From contig JASFWK010000004.1 in NCBI GenBank assembly GCA_050049355.1, forward strand, positions 1-55,366: a stretch of 55,366 bases of DNA. Direction: 5' to 3'. The stretch comes from JASFWK01 sp050049355 (lineage in GTDB: Bacteria > Chloroflexota > Anaerolineae > B4-G1 > DUEL01). The notes below the pieces were generated by a model that worked only from the letters and a program-made list of their open reading frames with translations, was not told the origin of the DNA and ran no database searches. The position numbers were made by a program, and so were the translations under genes. The first letter of the stretch is position 1. The number at the start of each line of letters is the position of its first letter. This document shows, piece by piece, positions 15,400 to 24,301 of this stretch.

Positions 15400-15828
15400 A
15401 TGTTCTTAGGCGAGTATGTTCACAGCATAGACAGCAAGGGGCGCCTGACTATCCCCGCCAAGTTCCGCGGAGAGCTTGGTACTGGCCTGGTGGTCACACG
15501 CGGGATGGATCGCTGTCTCGTTGTTTACCCAATGCGAGCCTGGCGGCAGCTGACGGAGCGGGCTTCTCAACTGCCGATGACTGATCGCACGGCGCGAGAT
15601 TTCCGCCGCCTGATCTTTGCCAACGCGACTGACACTGTCCCCGATAGCCAGGGACGCATCAACATTCCCCAGCCTCTCCTGGACTACGCAGGTCTGGACT
15701 CACAGGCAGTGATTGCAGGATGTGATTCGTACATCGAACTGTGGAGTCCGGAGATCTGGACGGGCGTGCGGACCAGGGTCGAGGAAAGTGACGACGACAT
15801 TGAGCGATGGGCAGCCCTGGGAATCTAG
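15400..15828 (+). CDS. mraZ: Transcriptional regulator MraZ
   Basis: 142 residues with two AbrB-like swapped-hairpin halves: GEYVHSIDSKGRLTIPAKFR near the start and TVPDSQGRINIPQPLLDYAG in the second half, each with the DxxGR signature. MraZ forms ring-shaped oligomers on the mraZ promoter and represses the dcw cluster. The gene is first in the cluster and is preceded by the matching operator boxes. The Shine-Dalgarno sequence is weak (GGTGGGGCGG, rather distant from the ATG). Its 3' end overlaps rsmH by 22 nt, which suggests translational coupling. Confidence 0.96.
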   Translation: MFLGEYVHSIDSKGRLTIPAKFRGELGTGLVVTRGMDRCLVVYPMRAWRQLTERASQLPMTDRTARDFRRLIFANATDTVPDSQGRINIPQPLLDYAGLDSQAVIAGCDSYIELWSPEIWTGVRTRVEESDDDIERWAALGI

Positions 15829-16763
15829 AGGCCTTCGCCAAGAGAAGTGGCCATGTGTCTGTTCTCGTGCCGGAGGTGCTGAAGTTCCTGGAGGTACGGC
15901 CTGGTGGCACTTACGTGGATGGGACGGTCGGAGGTGGGGGGCACGCGGCCGCGATCTTGGAGGCTTCTGCTCCTGACGGGCGGCTGCTGGGAGTGGACCG
16001 GGATCCAAAGGCTCTGGAGATAGCCGCACGCCGCTTGAGCCCCCTTGGTGAGCGAGCTGTCCTTCGTCACGGTTCCTTTGCCCACCTGACCGAGCTGGCG
16101 GAAGACTTCGTCCCCGCCGATGGGGTGCTACTGGATCTGGGGCTTTCCTCCCTCCAACTGGCGGACCCAGAGCGGGGCTTCGCTTTTTCCCGCGAGGGGC
16201 CCTTGGACATGCGATTCGACCCGACAGCAGGCGGTCCCACAGCGGCTGATTTGGTCAACCAACTGGCTGTTAAAGAGCTTGCAGATCTATTATACCACTA
16301 TGGTGAGGAACGGCAAGCCAGGCGTATCGCTGGAGCGATCGTCTCGGCGCGGCCGCTGAACACCACGACGCAGCTGGCCGATGTGGTCTGCCAGGCGACC
16401 GGCCGACGGCGAGGCCGGATACACCCAGCGACGCGCACCTTTCAAGCCTTGCGCATCGCTGTCAACGATGAACTGACTGCGCTGGAGACAGCGCTTCCTC
16501 AAGTACTGGAACTACTGGCGGACGGGGGGCGGTTGGTGGTCATGAGCTTCCATTCCTTGGAGGATCGCATCGTCAAGCGGTTCCTGCGGCGCGAGTCTAC
16601 CGACTGCGTTTGTCCACCGGAGATACCGGTCTGCATGTGCGATCACCGTGCCCGGGTGCAGGTGCTGACATCGAAGCCGGTCCGTCCTACACCGGAGGAG
16701 GTGGAAATCAATCCCCGATCCCGCTCAGCCCGCCTGCGAGCGGCGGAGCGAATTGGTGGATGA
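15807..16763 (+). CDS. rsmH: 16S rRNA (cytosine1402-N4)-methyltransferase
   Basis: 318 residues. SAM-dependent methylation of C1402 in the 16S rRNA decoding centre. Recognised by HVSVLVPEVLKFL, the SAM-binding loop DGTVGGGGHA near residue 43, DLGLSSLQL, RTFQALRIAVNDEL and SFHSLEDRIVKRFL. Length and position after mraZ are canonical. The ATG at 15807 lies inside mraZ. Confidence 0.97.
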   Translation: MGSPGNLEAFAKRSGHVSVLVPEVLKFLEVRPGGTYVDGTVGGGGHAAAILEASAPDGRLLGVDRDPKALEIAARRLSPLGERAVLRHGSFAHLTELAEDFVPADGVLLDLGLSSLQLADPERGFAFSREGPLDMRFDPTAGGPTAADLVNQLAVKELADLLYHYGEERQARRIAGAIVSARPLNTTTQLADVVCQATGRRRGRIHPATRTFQALRIAVNDELTALETALPQVLELLADGGRLVVMSFHSLEDRIVKRFLRRESTDCVCPPEIPVCMCDHRARVQVLTSKPVRPTPEEVEINPRSRSARLRAAERIGG

Positions 16764-16835
16764 GATCCAACCGAGGGGAGCTCCGCGCGCCATCCTCGGG
16801 CGGGGAGGGTGGGACATATTCTGAGGAGTAGGAAG

Positions 16836-17153
16836 GTGGGGCAGATCGTATCTTGGGTGGCTCACGGATTCCGTCAACGTGGGACGGGACTGAGCCCCCG
16901 TGCGGTTGGGCTGCTCCTCGCACTGCTCTTGCTGATCGCCCTGTTGGCTGCGGCTCGACTTGTCCTGATAAGCAAGGTGGCGGCGGCCGCGCGTGACCTT
17001 CAAGAGATGAGGAGGGACCTCAGCGGATTGCAGCAGGAGAACGCCGACTTGGAGGTGGAGATCGCCGGTTGGCGGTCGGTGGAGGGGCTGTTGGACAGAG
17101 CCCGCGAGCTGGATCTGGAACATGCGGAGGAGATTAGGTTCGTGGAACCGTAG
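16836..17153 (+). CDS. FtsL/DivIC-like septum protein
   Basis: About 105 residues. A short basic N-terminus, one membrane helix (about 25-48, AVGLLLALLLLIALLAAARL) and an extracytoplasmic coiled coil (about 50-85) with heptad Leu. This is the layout of FtsL/DivIC, which bridge FtsQ and the FtsW-FtsI synthase. Sequence identity in the family is low, so the call rests on layout and on the position between rsmH and the PBP gene. The GTG at 16836 follows GAGGAGTAGGAAG; an earlier GTG at 16809 is less well placed. Confidence 0.8.
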   Translation: MGQIVSWVAHGFRQRGTGLSPRAVGLLLALLLLIALLAAARLVLISKVAAAARDLQEMRRDLSGLQQENADLEVEIAGWRSVEGLLDRARELDLEHAEEIRFVEP

Positions 17154-17165
17154 CTAGGAGTTCCG

Positions 17166-18869
17166 GTGTTTGAACACGCACGTCGTCGACTGGGGCTGAT
17201 AGCCATCCTGCTCTTCGCTCTAGCCGCGCTGCTTGTCGCGCGGCTGGTTGTGTTGCAGGTTGTGCGAGGGGCGAGCTACGAAACGTCGGGTCGCGAGGGG
17301 CGAAAGGCCCAGTTGCGGCTGCCGGATTCGCCGCGCGGGTGCATTCGCGATCGGAACGGGTTTCTGCTGGCGGGCAACCGCCCGTTGTACGCGATTGAGG
17401 CATACCCTGCCTACATTCCGGAGCCAGACGTGACGGAAGTGGTTGACCAGCTGGCCCCACTCCTGCAGATTGCCCGCGCCTACCTGCACGTGATCCTGAG
17501 CGGCGAGGAGGAGTGGGTGATTCTGGAACCGGAAGCTACCCCGCAGCTGGCCCAGCTCGTTGATCAGGTGCACGCGGGAGGTATAGGTACGCAGCTCTGG
17601 TGGGGACGGGTCTATCCAGCGGGGGAACTGACCGCCCTGGTGTTGGGCTTCGTTGGCAAAGGAGGCGAGGAGGGGTTCTACGGCATAGAGGGCTTCTATG
17701 AAGGGAAGTTGAGTCCCACGCGGGTCAGCTGGGAGGGGGAGGTTGACGCCCAGACCCGCGATCCGCTTCCTTTTGAGGAGGGGACGATCGAGCCTCCGCT
17801 GCCAGGGGTGGACCTGGATCTAACGCTCGATTTGGCCGTGCAGGAGTTGGCGGGGCAGGAACTCGCCCGCGCCCTGGATGAATTCAGGGCGGAGAGCGGA
17901 ACCGTCATCGTGATGGACCCTCGCACTGGGGCGATACTAGCCATGGTTAGCTTCCCCTCCTACGATCCAGACCGATACGATGAGTACGCTGAGCGGAACG
18001 AGCGGCTGTTCGTGAATCCAGCGGTCGGATCTCAGTACGAGCCGGGCTCGGTCTTCAAGATCGTGACCATGGCAGCGGCGCTGGATAGCGGTACGGTCAC
18101 TCCTGAAACGACGTACGCGGATGAGGGACAGATTGAGCACGGGGGGGAGGTGACGTACAACTGGGATCGGCGGGCATATGGCGAGCAGGACATGTCCGGC
18201 ATATTGATTCACTCCTTGAATGTCGGGGCCGTCTGGTTGAGCGTGCGGATGGGGCCGGATGTCTTCTACCGCTATGTGCACGCCTTTGGCATAGGCAGTC
18301 TCACCGGGGTGGACATCCAGGAGGAGGTGGCGGGGGAGCTGCGGGTCCCAGGCGATCTGGACTGGCACGACTCAGACCTGGCGGCGAATGCGTACGGGCA
18401 GGCCCTGGCGGTTACACCGATCCAGATGATCTCCGCCGTGGCTGCGGTGGCGAACGATGGCCGCCTCATGCGTCCTCATTTTGTCAGCCGGCAGGTTGCG
18501 CCGGATGGGGCGGTGCGCACCCGTCATCCTGTGGTACTCGGCCAGCCCATCTCCCCCGAGGTAGCCCATACGCTGACGGAGATGCTTGTGGAGGTGGTTG
18601 AGCAAGAGGTACACCAGGCGCGGGTCCCGGGCTACCGCGTCGCCGGGAAGACTGGCACAGCTGAGATCCCGGTCCCCGGAGGATACGATGAGCAGGAGAC
18701 GATCGCCTCATTCGTCGGGTATGGCCCGGCCGATGATCCGCAGTTGATCATTCTGGTCAAGCTGGATCGCCCACAGACTTCGCGCTTTGGGGGGGATACA
18801 GCGGCGGTGGTCTTCAGCCGCCTAGCCTCACAGCTGTTTCCTATGCTGGGCGTTCAACCGGTAGAGTAG
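17166..18869 (+). CDS. ftsI: Division-type class B penicillin-binding protein (FtsI/PBP2)
   Basis: 567 residues. N-terminal membrane helix (about 8-30), a dimerisation/pedestal region (about 55-215) and a transpeptidase domain (about 235-560). The three active-site motifs are visible: SVFK in EPGSVFKIVTM, SLN in IHSLNVGAVWL and KTG in VAGKTGTAEIP. It cross-links septal peptidoglycan together with FtsW outside the cytoplasmic membrane. No PASTA repeats follow. The GTG at 17166 has AGGAG 5 nt upstream. The next gene is murF; murE, usually between them, is absent. Confidence 0.95.
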   Translation: MFEHARRRLGLIAILLFALAALLVARLVVLQVVRGASYETSGREGRKAQLRLPDSPRGCIRDRNGFLLAGNRPLYAIEAYPAYIPEPDVTEVVDQLAPLLQIARAYLHVILSGEEEWVILEPEATPQLAQLVDQVHAGGIGTQLWWGRVYPAGELTALVLGFVGKGGEEGFYGIEGFYEGKLSPTRVSWEGEVDAQTRDPLPFEEGTIEPPLPGVDLDLTLDLAVQELAGQELARALDEFRAESGTVIVMDPRTGAILAMVSFPSYDPDRYDEYAERNERLFVNPAVGSQYEPGSVFKIVTMAAALDSGTVTPETTYADEGQIEHGGEVTYNWDRRAYGEQDMSGILIHSLNVGAVWLSVRMGPDVFYRYVHAFGIGSLTGVDIQEEVAGELRVPGDLDWHDSDLAANAYGQALAVTPIQMISAVAAVANDGRLMRPHFVSRQVAPDGAVRTRHPVVLGQPISPEVAHTLTEMLVEVVEQEVHQARVPGYRVAGKTGTAEIPVPGGYDEQETIASFVGYGPADDPQLIILVKLDRPQTSRFGGDTAAVVFSRLASQLFPMLGVQPVE

Positions 18870-18888
18870 TTGCTGCGGGGTATATGGG

Positions 18889-20304
18889 ATGCTGACACTA
18901 GCTGACATTGTGCAGGGGCTCACGGGACATCGACCGCCTGGACTGGAGCGACGGCCCACCCGGGTGTCTGTGGATTCTCGGGAAATTGGCCCTGGAGATG
19001 TCTTCGTCGCTCTCATGGGGGAGGAGGGCGATGGTCACGACTACGTGGGAGATGCCCTGGCGGCCGGCGCGGCCGTGGCGGTCGTGGAGAAACCCGTTGA
19101 CGTCGACGTGCCGACGGTCGACCTAACGAAACGACCGCCTACCTTGCCCAAGGCTTGGTCGGTGCCGGTTCTGTTGGAGGTATCCAACAGCCTCAAGGCG
19201 CTTCAGCAACTCGCTGCCTATTGGCGCAGGCGATACTCGCCGCGGGTAGTTGGCATCACAGGCAGTGTGGGCAAGACGACCACGAAGGAACTGACAGCTG
19301 ATGTGCTCTCCCGGCGGTTTGTGACGCTCAAGAGCGAGCGTTCCTACAACAATGAGATCGGTCTTCCGCTCACCGTGCTCCGGCTGACGGACGAACACGA
19401 GCAGGTGGTGCTGGAGATGGGAATGTACGATGTGGGGGAGATTGCTGAACTGGCCGAGATCGCGCTTCCTCACGTGGGCGTGGTGACCATTATTGGGCCG
19501 GTTCACCTGGAGCGAGCGCGGACCATGGAGCGGATCGTGCAGGCCAAGACGGAATTGGTCGAGGCTCTTCCACCGGCTCCGGAGGGGATAGCGATCCTCA
19601 ACTACGATGACAAGCAGGTCCTGGGTATGAGGGAGGCCACGCATGCGCGAATCCTCACCTATGGTCTCTCTCCCGAAGCTGACCTGTATGCAGATGAGAT
19701 TGAGGGGCTAGGACTTGAGGGGATCAGATTCCGGCTTCATCACGCAGGCGAGACGCTACATGTGCGGATCCCTCTGCTGGGCCGCCATTCCGTTCACACG
19801 GCCCTGCGTGCGTCGGCGGTTGGGTTGGTGGAGGGGCTGACCTGGCAGGAGATCCTTGAGGGGCTGCGGACTCCATCCCCGCAATTGAGGCTCGTGGCCG
19901 TGCCAGGCCCTCAGGGCTCTACCATCCTGGACGATACCTACAACGCCAGTCCAGCCTCAACCATTGCGGCGCTCAACCTCCTGGGCGAGTTGGAGGGGCG
20001 CAAGATCGCTGTGCTGGGAGACATGCTGGAGCTGGGGGACTACGAGCGCGAGGGGCACGAGAAGGTCGGCCTGCGGGCGCTGGAGGTCGTGGATGTGCTG
20101 ATCGCCGTCGGACGACTAGGGCGCATCATTGGCGAATCTGCACTGCGCTGGGGAATGGACCCTGAACGGGTCCATGTGGAGGAGGACAACACTGCCGCCA
20201 CCCAACTCCTGGAGCGGTTGGTAGGCGAGGGCGATGTGATCCTCGTCAAGGGATCGCGGGGCATGAAGATGGAAGAGATCGTCAACGCGCTGGGGAAGGG
20301 TTAG
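18889..20304 (+). CDS. murF: UDP-MurNAc-tripeptide--D-Ala-D-Ala ligase
   Basis: 471 residues. Adds D-Ala-D-Ala to UDP-MurNAc-tripeptide in the cytoplasm. Features: N-terminal substrate domain starting with LTLADIVQGLTG; the ATP loop GITGSVGKTTTKE near 125; YNNEIGLPLT; VLEMGMYDVGEI; and the C-terminal signatures DDTYNASPAS, LGDMLELG and VKGSRGMKMEE. These distinguish MurF from MurE, which has no gene here. Twenty nt follow the PBP gene and 2 nt precede mraY, so the genes are co-transcribed. Confidence 0.96.
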   Translation: MLTLADIVQGLTGHRPPGLERRPTRVSVDSREIGPGDVFVALMGEEGDGHDYVGDALAAGAAVAVVEKPVDVDVPTVDLTKRPPTLPKAWSVPVLLEVSNSLKALQQLAAYWRRRYSPRVVGITGSVGKTTTKELTADVLSRRFVTLKSERSYNNEIGLPLTVLRLTDEHEQVVLEMGMYDVGEIAELAEIALPHVGVVTIIGPVHLERARTMERIVQAKTELVEALPPAPEGIAILNYDDKQVLGMREATHARILTYGLSPEADLYADEIEGLGLEGIRFRLHHAGETLHVRIPLLGRHSVHTALRASAVGLVEGLTWQEILEGLRTPSPQLRLVAVPGPQGSTILDDTYNASPASTIAALNLLGELEGRKIAVLGDMLELGDYEREGHEKVGLRALEVVDVLIAVGRLGRIIGESALRWGMDPERVHVEEDNTAATQLLERLVGEGDVILVKGSRGMKMEEIVNALGKG

Positions 20305-20306
20305 AG

Positions 20307-21305
20307 ATGGATTTTGCATTGATTCTGGCGAGCATCTCATTTCTTCTGGCAGTGGGCTGGGGACCGCTGCTGATTAAGCTCCTACGGCGCTATCGCATTG
20401 GCAAGCGCATTCGGATTGATGGCCCTCGCGGACACCAGACGAAGTTCGGCACCCCCACTATGGGAGGGCTGATGATCGTGGTCCCAGTGCTGGTGATCAC
20501 GCTGGCCCTGAACATCTACAATCTGCTTGGGCGGACGGTCATAGGGCGTTCCATTATGGTGCCGTTGGGAGTGATGGTAGCCTATGCGATTGTGGGCGCG
20601 ATAGATGACGTTGCCGGGGTGCGAGGGATGCGCCGCGGGGAAGGTTTCCGCGCCCGTCAGAAGATCGTGTGGGAACTCTTGATCTCCTTCGCCATAGCTC
20701 TGGTGCTTCATTTTGGACTGGAGCTGCGCAGTATCGCCTTCCCAGGCGTTGTCCAGAAGGTCGACATCGGTCTCTTCTACATCCCTATCGCGATGTTCCT
20801 CATCACCAGCTTGTCCAACGCCGTCAATCTAACCGACGGCCTGGATGGGCTGGCTGGGATCATCGTCGCCAGCGCCTTCGCCGCTTACGGTGTCATCGCC
20901 TTCCTGCAGGGCCAGGTCTATCTAGTCCGCTTCTGCTTCACCGTCGTGGGGGCTTGTTTTGCGTTCCTTTGGTATAACGCCCATCCTGCCCAGATGTTTA
21001 TGGGTGATACAGGAAGCCTGGCCCTAGGGGCGACTCTGGGAACGGTGGCGCTGATGACAGGGCAGTGGCTGCTGCTGCCGGTGGTGGCACTTGTGCCGGT
21101 GGCGGAAGTGCTGTCGGTGATCATTCAGGTGGCCTATTTCAAGTACACCAAACGGCGGTACGGTCAGGGCCGGCGAGTCTTCAAGATGACACCTCTCCAC
21201 CATCATTTCGAACTACTGGGCTGGTCGGAGACACAGGTGGTCCAGCGGTTTTGGCTGGTAGAACTCCTGGCGGCGATGGCAGGGGTGGCGCTGGCGTTGA
21301 TCTGA
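20307..21305 (+). CDS. mraY: Phospho-N-acetylmuramoyl-pentapeptide transferase
   Basis: 332 residues with about ten membrane helices. Transfers phospho-MurNAc-pentapeptide to undecaprenyl phosphate, giving lipid I. Signatures: GHQTKFGTPTMGG, SNAVNLTDGLDGLAG (Asp-rich catalytic site), FMGDTGSLALGA and TPLHHHFELLGW. ATG 20307 lies 2 nt after the murF stop codon. Confidence 0.97.
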   Translation: MDFALILASISFLLAVGWGPLLIKLLRRYRIGKRIRIDGPRGHQTKFGTPTMGGLMIVVPVLVITLALNIYNLLGRTVIGRSIMVPLGVMVAYAIVGAIDDVAGVRGMRRGEGFRARQKIVWELLISFAIALVLHFGLELRSIAFPGVVQKVDIGLFYIPIAMFLITSLSNAVNLTDGLDGLAGIIVASAFAAYGVIAFLQGQVYLVRFCFTVVGACFAFLWYNAHPAQMFMGDTGSLALGATLGTVALMTGQWLLLPVVALVPVAEVLSVIIQVAYFKYTKRRYGQGRRVFKMTPLHHHFELLGWSETQVVQRFWLVELLAAMAGVALALI

Positions 21306-21344
21306 GGGAAGAGTTCGAACGCGTGCAAGTTGTGGAGGTGCGAG

Positions 21345-21587
21345 ATGGAAGTCGGTTTGCTTTGGTTCGATAACGACTCCCGCCGAGGGATCAAAGAGAA
21401 GGTTCAGAGGGCAGCGGCTTGTTATCAACGCAAGTATGGTCACCAGCCGAACATCTGCTTTGTCCATCCCAGCATGCTGGAAGGAAATGGCAAAGCGAGG
21501 GAGCTACAGGCTGGCGCGGTGGAAGTTCGTCCGGGCCGCGCGATCCTGCCAGATCACTTTTGGGTGGGGGTGTCGGAAGAGCAGTGA
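21345..21587 (+). CDS. Small protein of unknown function inside the dcw cluster
   Basis: 80 residues starting MEVGLLWFDNDSRRGI. Basic in the middle (KVQRAAACYQRKYG), with hydrophobic ends; no cysteine cluster, signal peptide or membrane segment. GGAGGTGCGAG immediately before the ATG is a good ribosome binding site, and the gene is in line with mraY and murD, so it should be co-expressed with wall synthesis. I have the impression that similar small proteins occur in other Chloroflexota but can name no family. Function unknown. Confidence 0.7.
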   Translation: MEVGLLWFDNDSRRGIKEKVQRAAACYQRKYGHQPNICFVHPSMLEGNGKARELQAGAVEVRPGRAILPDHFWVGVSEEQ

Positions 21588-21684
21588 GAGGGCTACCCTC
21601 TGGCAGTGTGTAGGGAGGCATCTGCGCCGGACGCAGGGATGATGGAAGGACTTCGTTACTCGCTTGGTCGTTGACGGGAGGCGT

Positions 21685-23100
21685 ATGGTCGAGGGCGTGA
21701 ATAGCGGAAGCTTGGACCTGGATGGGAAACGTGTGGTAATTCTGGGGCTAGCCCGGCAAGGGGTGGCCCTGGCGAGTTTCCTGGCCCGGGTTGGGGCGGA
21801 GGTGACCGTGTCTGATCTGCAGGAGGAGGCGGCGCTCGCCGATCGGCTGGAGGAACTGGCCGACCTGCCCGTCCGCACGGTTCTGGGCGGACATCCCGAG
21901 AGTCTGCTGGAGGGCACGGACCTGCTCTGCCTGAGCGGAGGGGTACCCGTTGACGTCCCCATCGTCGTGGAGGCGCGGCGGCGGGGTATTCCCCTCAGCA
22001 ATGACGCGCAGCTCTTCCTGGAGCGCTCTCCTGCACCGGTCATTGGCATCACGGGCTCGGCTGGGAAGACGACCACCTCAGCTCTGGTGGGCGAGATGTG
22101 TCGGGCGGCGGGTTTGCCCACCTGGGTAGGGGGAAACATTGGAAATCCTCTTATCACGGAACTGGGGCGCATTGGTCCCGAGGACAAGGTGGTGATGGAA
22201 CTCTCCAGTTTCCAGCTAGAGATCATGAATGTGAGCCCACATATCGCAGCGGTGCTCAACATCACCCCCAATCACCTCGATCGGCACAAGACAATGGACA
22301 ACTACATCGCTGCCAAGCGGGCCATCGTTGCCCATCAGGGGCCCGAGGACTACGCTGTTCTTGGCTTTGACGACGCTAACGCCCGAGCGCTGGCGCTGGA
22401 GACGGACGCTCGCCCCTTCTTCTTCAGCGGCGGGGCGGAGATGGACGAAGGGGCTTACAAGACCAACGGGGAGCTGGCTCTGCGCCTGGCCAAGGCGGAG
22501 ACGATCATCTGCCAGGCGGACGAGGTTAGGCTGCGGGGCCACCATAACGTCCTCAACGTCCTGGCTGCCTGTGCTATCTGCGGCATCGCTGGGGTTCCGG
22601 TCGAGGCGATGCGGCAGGCGATTCGCACGTTCACCGGAGTGGAGCACCGCTTGGAAGAAGTGCGGGAGATCATGGGAGTTCGCTACTACAACGACTCAAT
22701 CGCCACGGCACCCGAGCGAGTGGTGGCGGCTCTTCTCTCGTTCGATGAGCCAACCGTGCTCCTGGCTGGCGGGCGCGATAAGAAGCTGCCCTGGGATGGG
22801 TTCGCCAGCGAGGCGATGAGGCGGGTGCGGCACTTGATCACGTTCGGCGAGGCTGGACCGATGATTGCACGTGTAGTGGAGGAGAGGATCGCAAAGGGAC
22901 AGGAGAGAGCGGAGGGGCGCAGGCTGGAGCAGATCACGCGGGTGAGCACGCTGGAGGAAGCGGTGCAGGCTGCCGATCAGCTGGCTCGTCCCGGAGATGT
23001 GGTGTTGCTCTCGCCCGGCGGCACCAGTTTCGATGCCTTTCAAGACTTCGCCGAGCGGGGGGAGCGCTTCAAGGAACTCGTCCGGAACCTCAAGAGGTAA
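21685..23100 (+). CDS. murD: UDP-MurNAc-L-alanine--D-glutamate ligase
   Basis: About 471 residues. Adds D-Glu to UDP-MurNAc-L-Ala. N-terminal Rossmann-like domain (VVILGLARQGVALASFL), ATP loop GITGSAGKTTTSAL near 122, MELSSFQLE, ITPNHLDRHKTMDNY, YYNDSIATAPERVVAAL, LAGGRDKKLPW and the C-terminal LLSPGGTSFDAFQDFAERG are diagnostic. The ATG at 21685 has GGGAGG just upstream; an in-frame TTG at 21664 is less likely. Followed 7 nt later by ftsW. Confidence 0.96.
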   Translation: MVEGVNSGSLDLDGKRVVILGLARQGVALASFLARVGAEVTVSDLQEEAALADRLEELADLPVRTVLGGHPESLLEGTDLLCLSGGVPVDVPIVVEARRRGIPLSNDAQLFLERSPAPVIGITGSAGKTTTSALVGEMCRAAGLPTWVGGNIGNPLITELGRIGPEDKVVMELSSFQLEIMNVSPHIAAVLNITPNHLDRHKTMDNYIAAKRAIVAHQGPEDYAVLGFDDANARALALETDARPFFFSGGAEMDEGAYKTNGELALRLAKAETIICQADEVRLRGHHNVLNVLAACAICGIAGVPVEAMRQAIRTFTGVEHRLEEVREIMGVRYYNDSIATAPERVVAALLSFDEPTVLLAGGRDKKLPWDGFASEAMRRVRHLITFGEAGPMIARVVEERIAKGQERAEGRRLEQITRVSTLEEAVQAADQLARPGDVVLLSPGGTSFDAFQDFAERGERFKELVRNLKR

Positions 23101-23107
23101 GGGACAC

Positions 23108-24301
23108 ATGGGCAAGAAGGGGCGAAAAGCAGGCGAGCGACGCGAGCCCGACTATGTGCTGATCCTGGTCGTGGCGGCTCTGCTGTTGCTAGGGCTCCTG
23201 ATGGTCTACAGCACGACCTTTGATCGGAGCTACCGGGAGACGGAGAGTCCCTTCCACTACTTGGAGAGACAGGCGCTGTGGGCGGGGCTGGGCCTTGCGA
23301 TCGCAGCTATCCTGACCTGGCTGGAGTACGAATGGCTGCGGCGGATGGCCGTGCCGATCATGGGGATGACGCTAATCCTTCTCGTCTTGGTCCTCTTCGT
23401 GGGTCAGGAACGGTTCGGCGCGCGTAGAAACCTCCTGGAGGGGTCGGTGCAGCCGGGGGAGCTGGCGAAGCTCACCACCGTGATCTACATCGCTACCTGG
23501 GTCTCCTCTAAGGGGGAGCAGATCAGGGATGTGACATATGGTCTCGTTCCCTTCGCCGTGTTGATTGGCCTGCTGGCAGGGCTGGTGGTGCTTCAGCCGG
23601 ATCTGAGTACAGCGGCGGTGATCGTGATGACGGGCCTCGCGACTTTCTTCGTAGGAGGAGCTGACCTGCTCCAGTTGGTGATCGGAGGGGTGGTGGGAGG
23701 CGCCGTGTTCTCAGGGTTGGTCTTGCTCTATCCCCATGCCCAGAGACGGCTGCATGACTTCTTCGTCATGCTCCGAGACCCGAGTCAGATGAGCTATCAT
23801 GCCCAAGAATCTTTGATCACGCTGGGTAGTGGTGGGATGTTCGGATCAGGACTGGGACTGGGTCGGCAGAAATTCGGCCACTTGCCCTTTCCGTTCACCG
23901 ACAGCATTTTCGCGGTCATAGGTGAAGAGCTGGGTCTCGTGGGCTGCTTGCTGGTCCTTGGGCTTTATGCGTTGCTTTGCTGGCGCGGACTGCGGATTGC
24001 GCTGCGCGCACGCGGTGGCTTCGGCGTGGTGCTGGCCTGCGGGCTGACCGTCTTGCTGGCCTCTCAGGCGTTGATCAACGTGGGTGTGGTCGTCGGGGTT
24101 CTTCCCTTCACGGGCATGGTGCTTCCGTTCATAAGCCTGGGGGGCTCGTCGCTGCTGGTCTCGCTAGCCGGGGTTGGGATTCTGTTGAGCATCTCTCGTG
24201 GAGGGCACCCGAGGGAATGGAGGGGTAGTGCGCATCTGGATTTCGGGAGGCGGGACGGGGGGACACGTCTATCCCGGGCTGGCCGTTCTGCAAGCTCTTA
24301 G
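23108..24301 (+). CDS. ftsW: Septal peptidoglycan glycosyltransferase FtsW
   Basis: 397 residues, SEDS family with about ten membrane helices. Polymerises lipid II with its partner PBP. Signatures include LMVYSTTF, FGARRNLLEGSVQPGELAKL, FTDSIFAVIGEELGLVG and FTGMVLPFISLGGSSLL. The ATG at 23108 follows AGGTAAGGGA. Its last 74 nt overlap murG in another frame, encoding a basic tail after the last helix. RodA is the other SEDS protein, but the gene order supports FtsW. Confidence 0.94.
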   Translation: MGKKGRKAGERREPDYVLILVVAALLLLGLLMVYSTTFDRSYRETESPFHYLERQALWAGLGLAIAAILTWLEYEWLRRMAVPIMGMTLILLVLVLFVGQERFGARRNLLEGSVQPGELAKLTTVIYIATWVSSKGEQIRDVTYGLVPFAVLIGLLAGLVVLQPDLSTAAVIVMTGLATFFVGGADLLQLVIGGVVGGAVFSGLVLLYPHAQRRLHDFFVMLRDPSQMSYHAQESLITLGSGGMFGSGLGLGRQKFGHLPFPFTDSIFAVIGEELGLVGCLLVLGLYALLCWRGLRIALRARGGFGVVLACGLTVLLASQALINVGVVVGVLPFTGMVLPFISLGGSSLLVSLAGVGILLSISRGGHPREWRGSAHLDFGRRDGGTRLSRAGRSASS

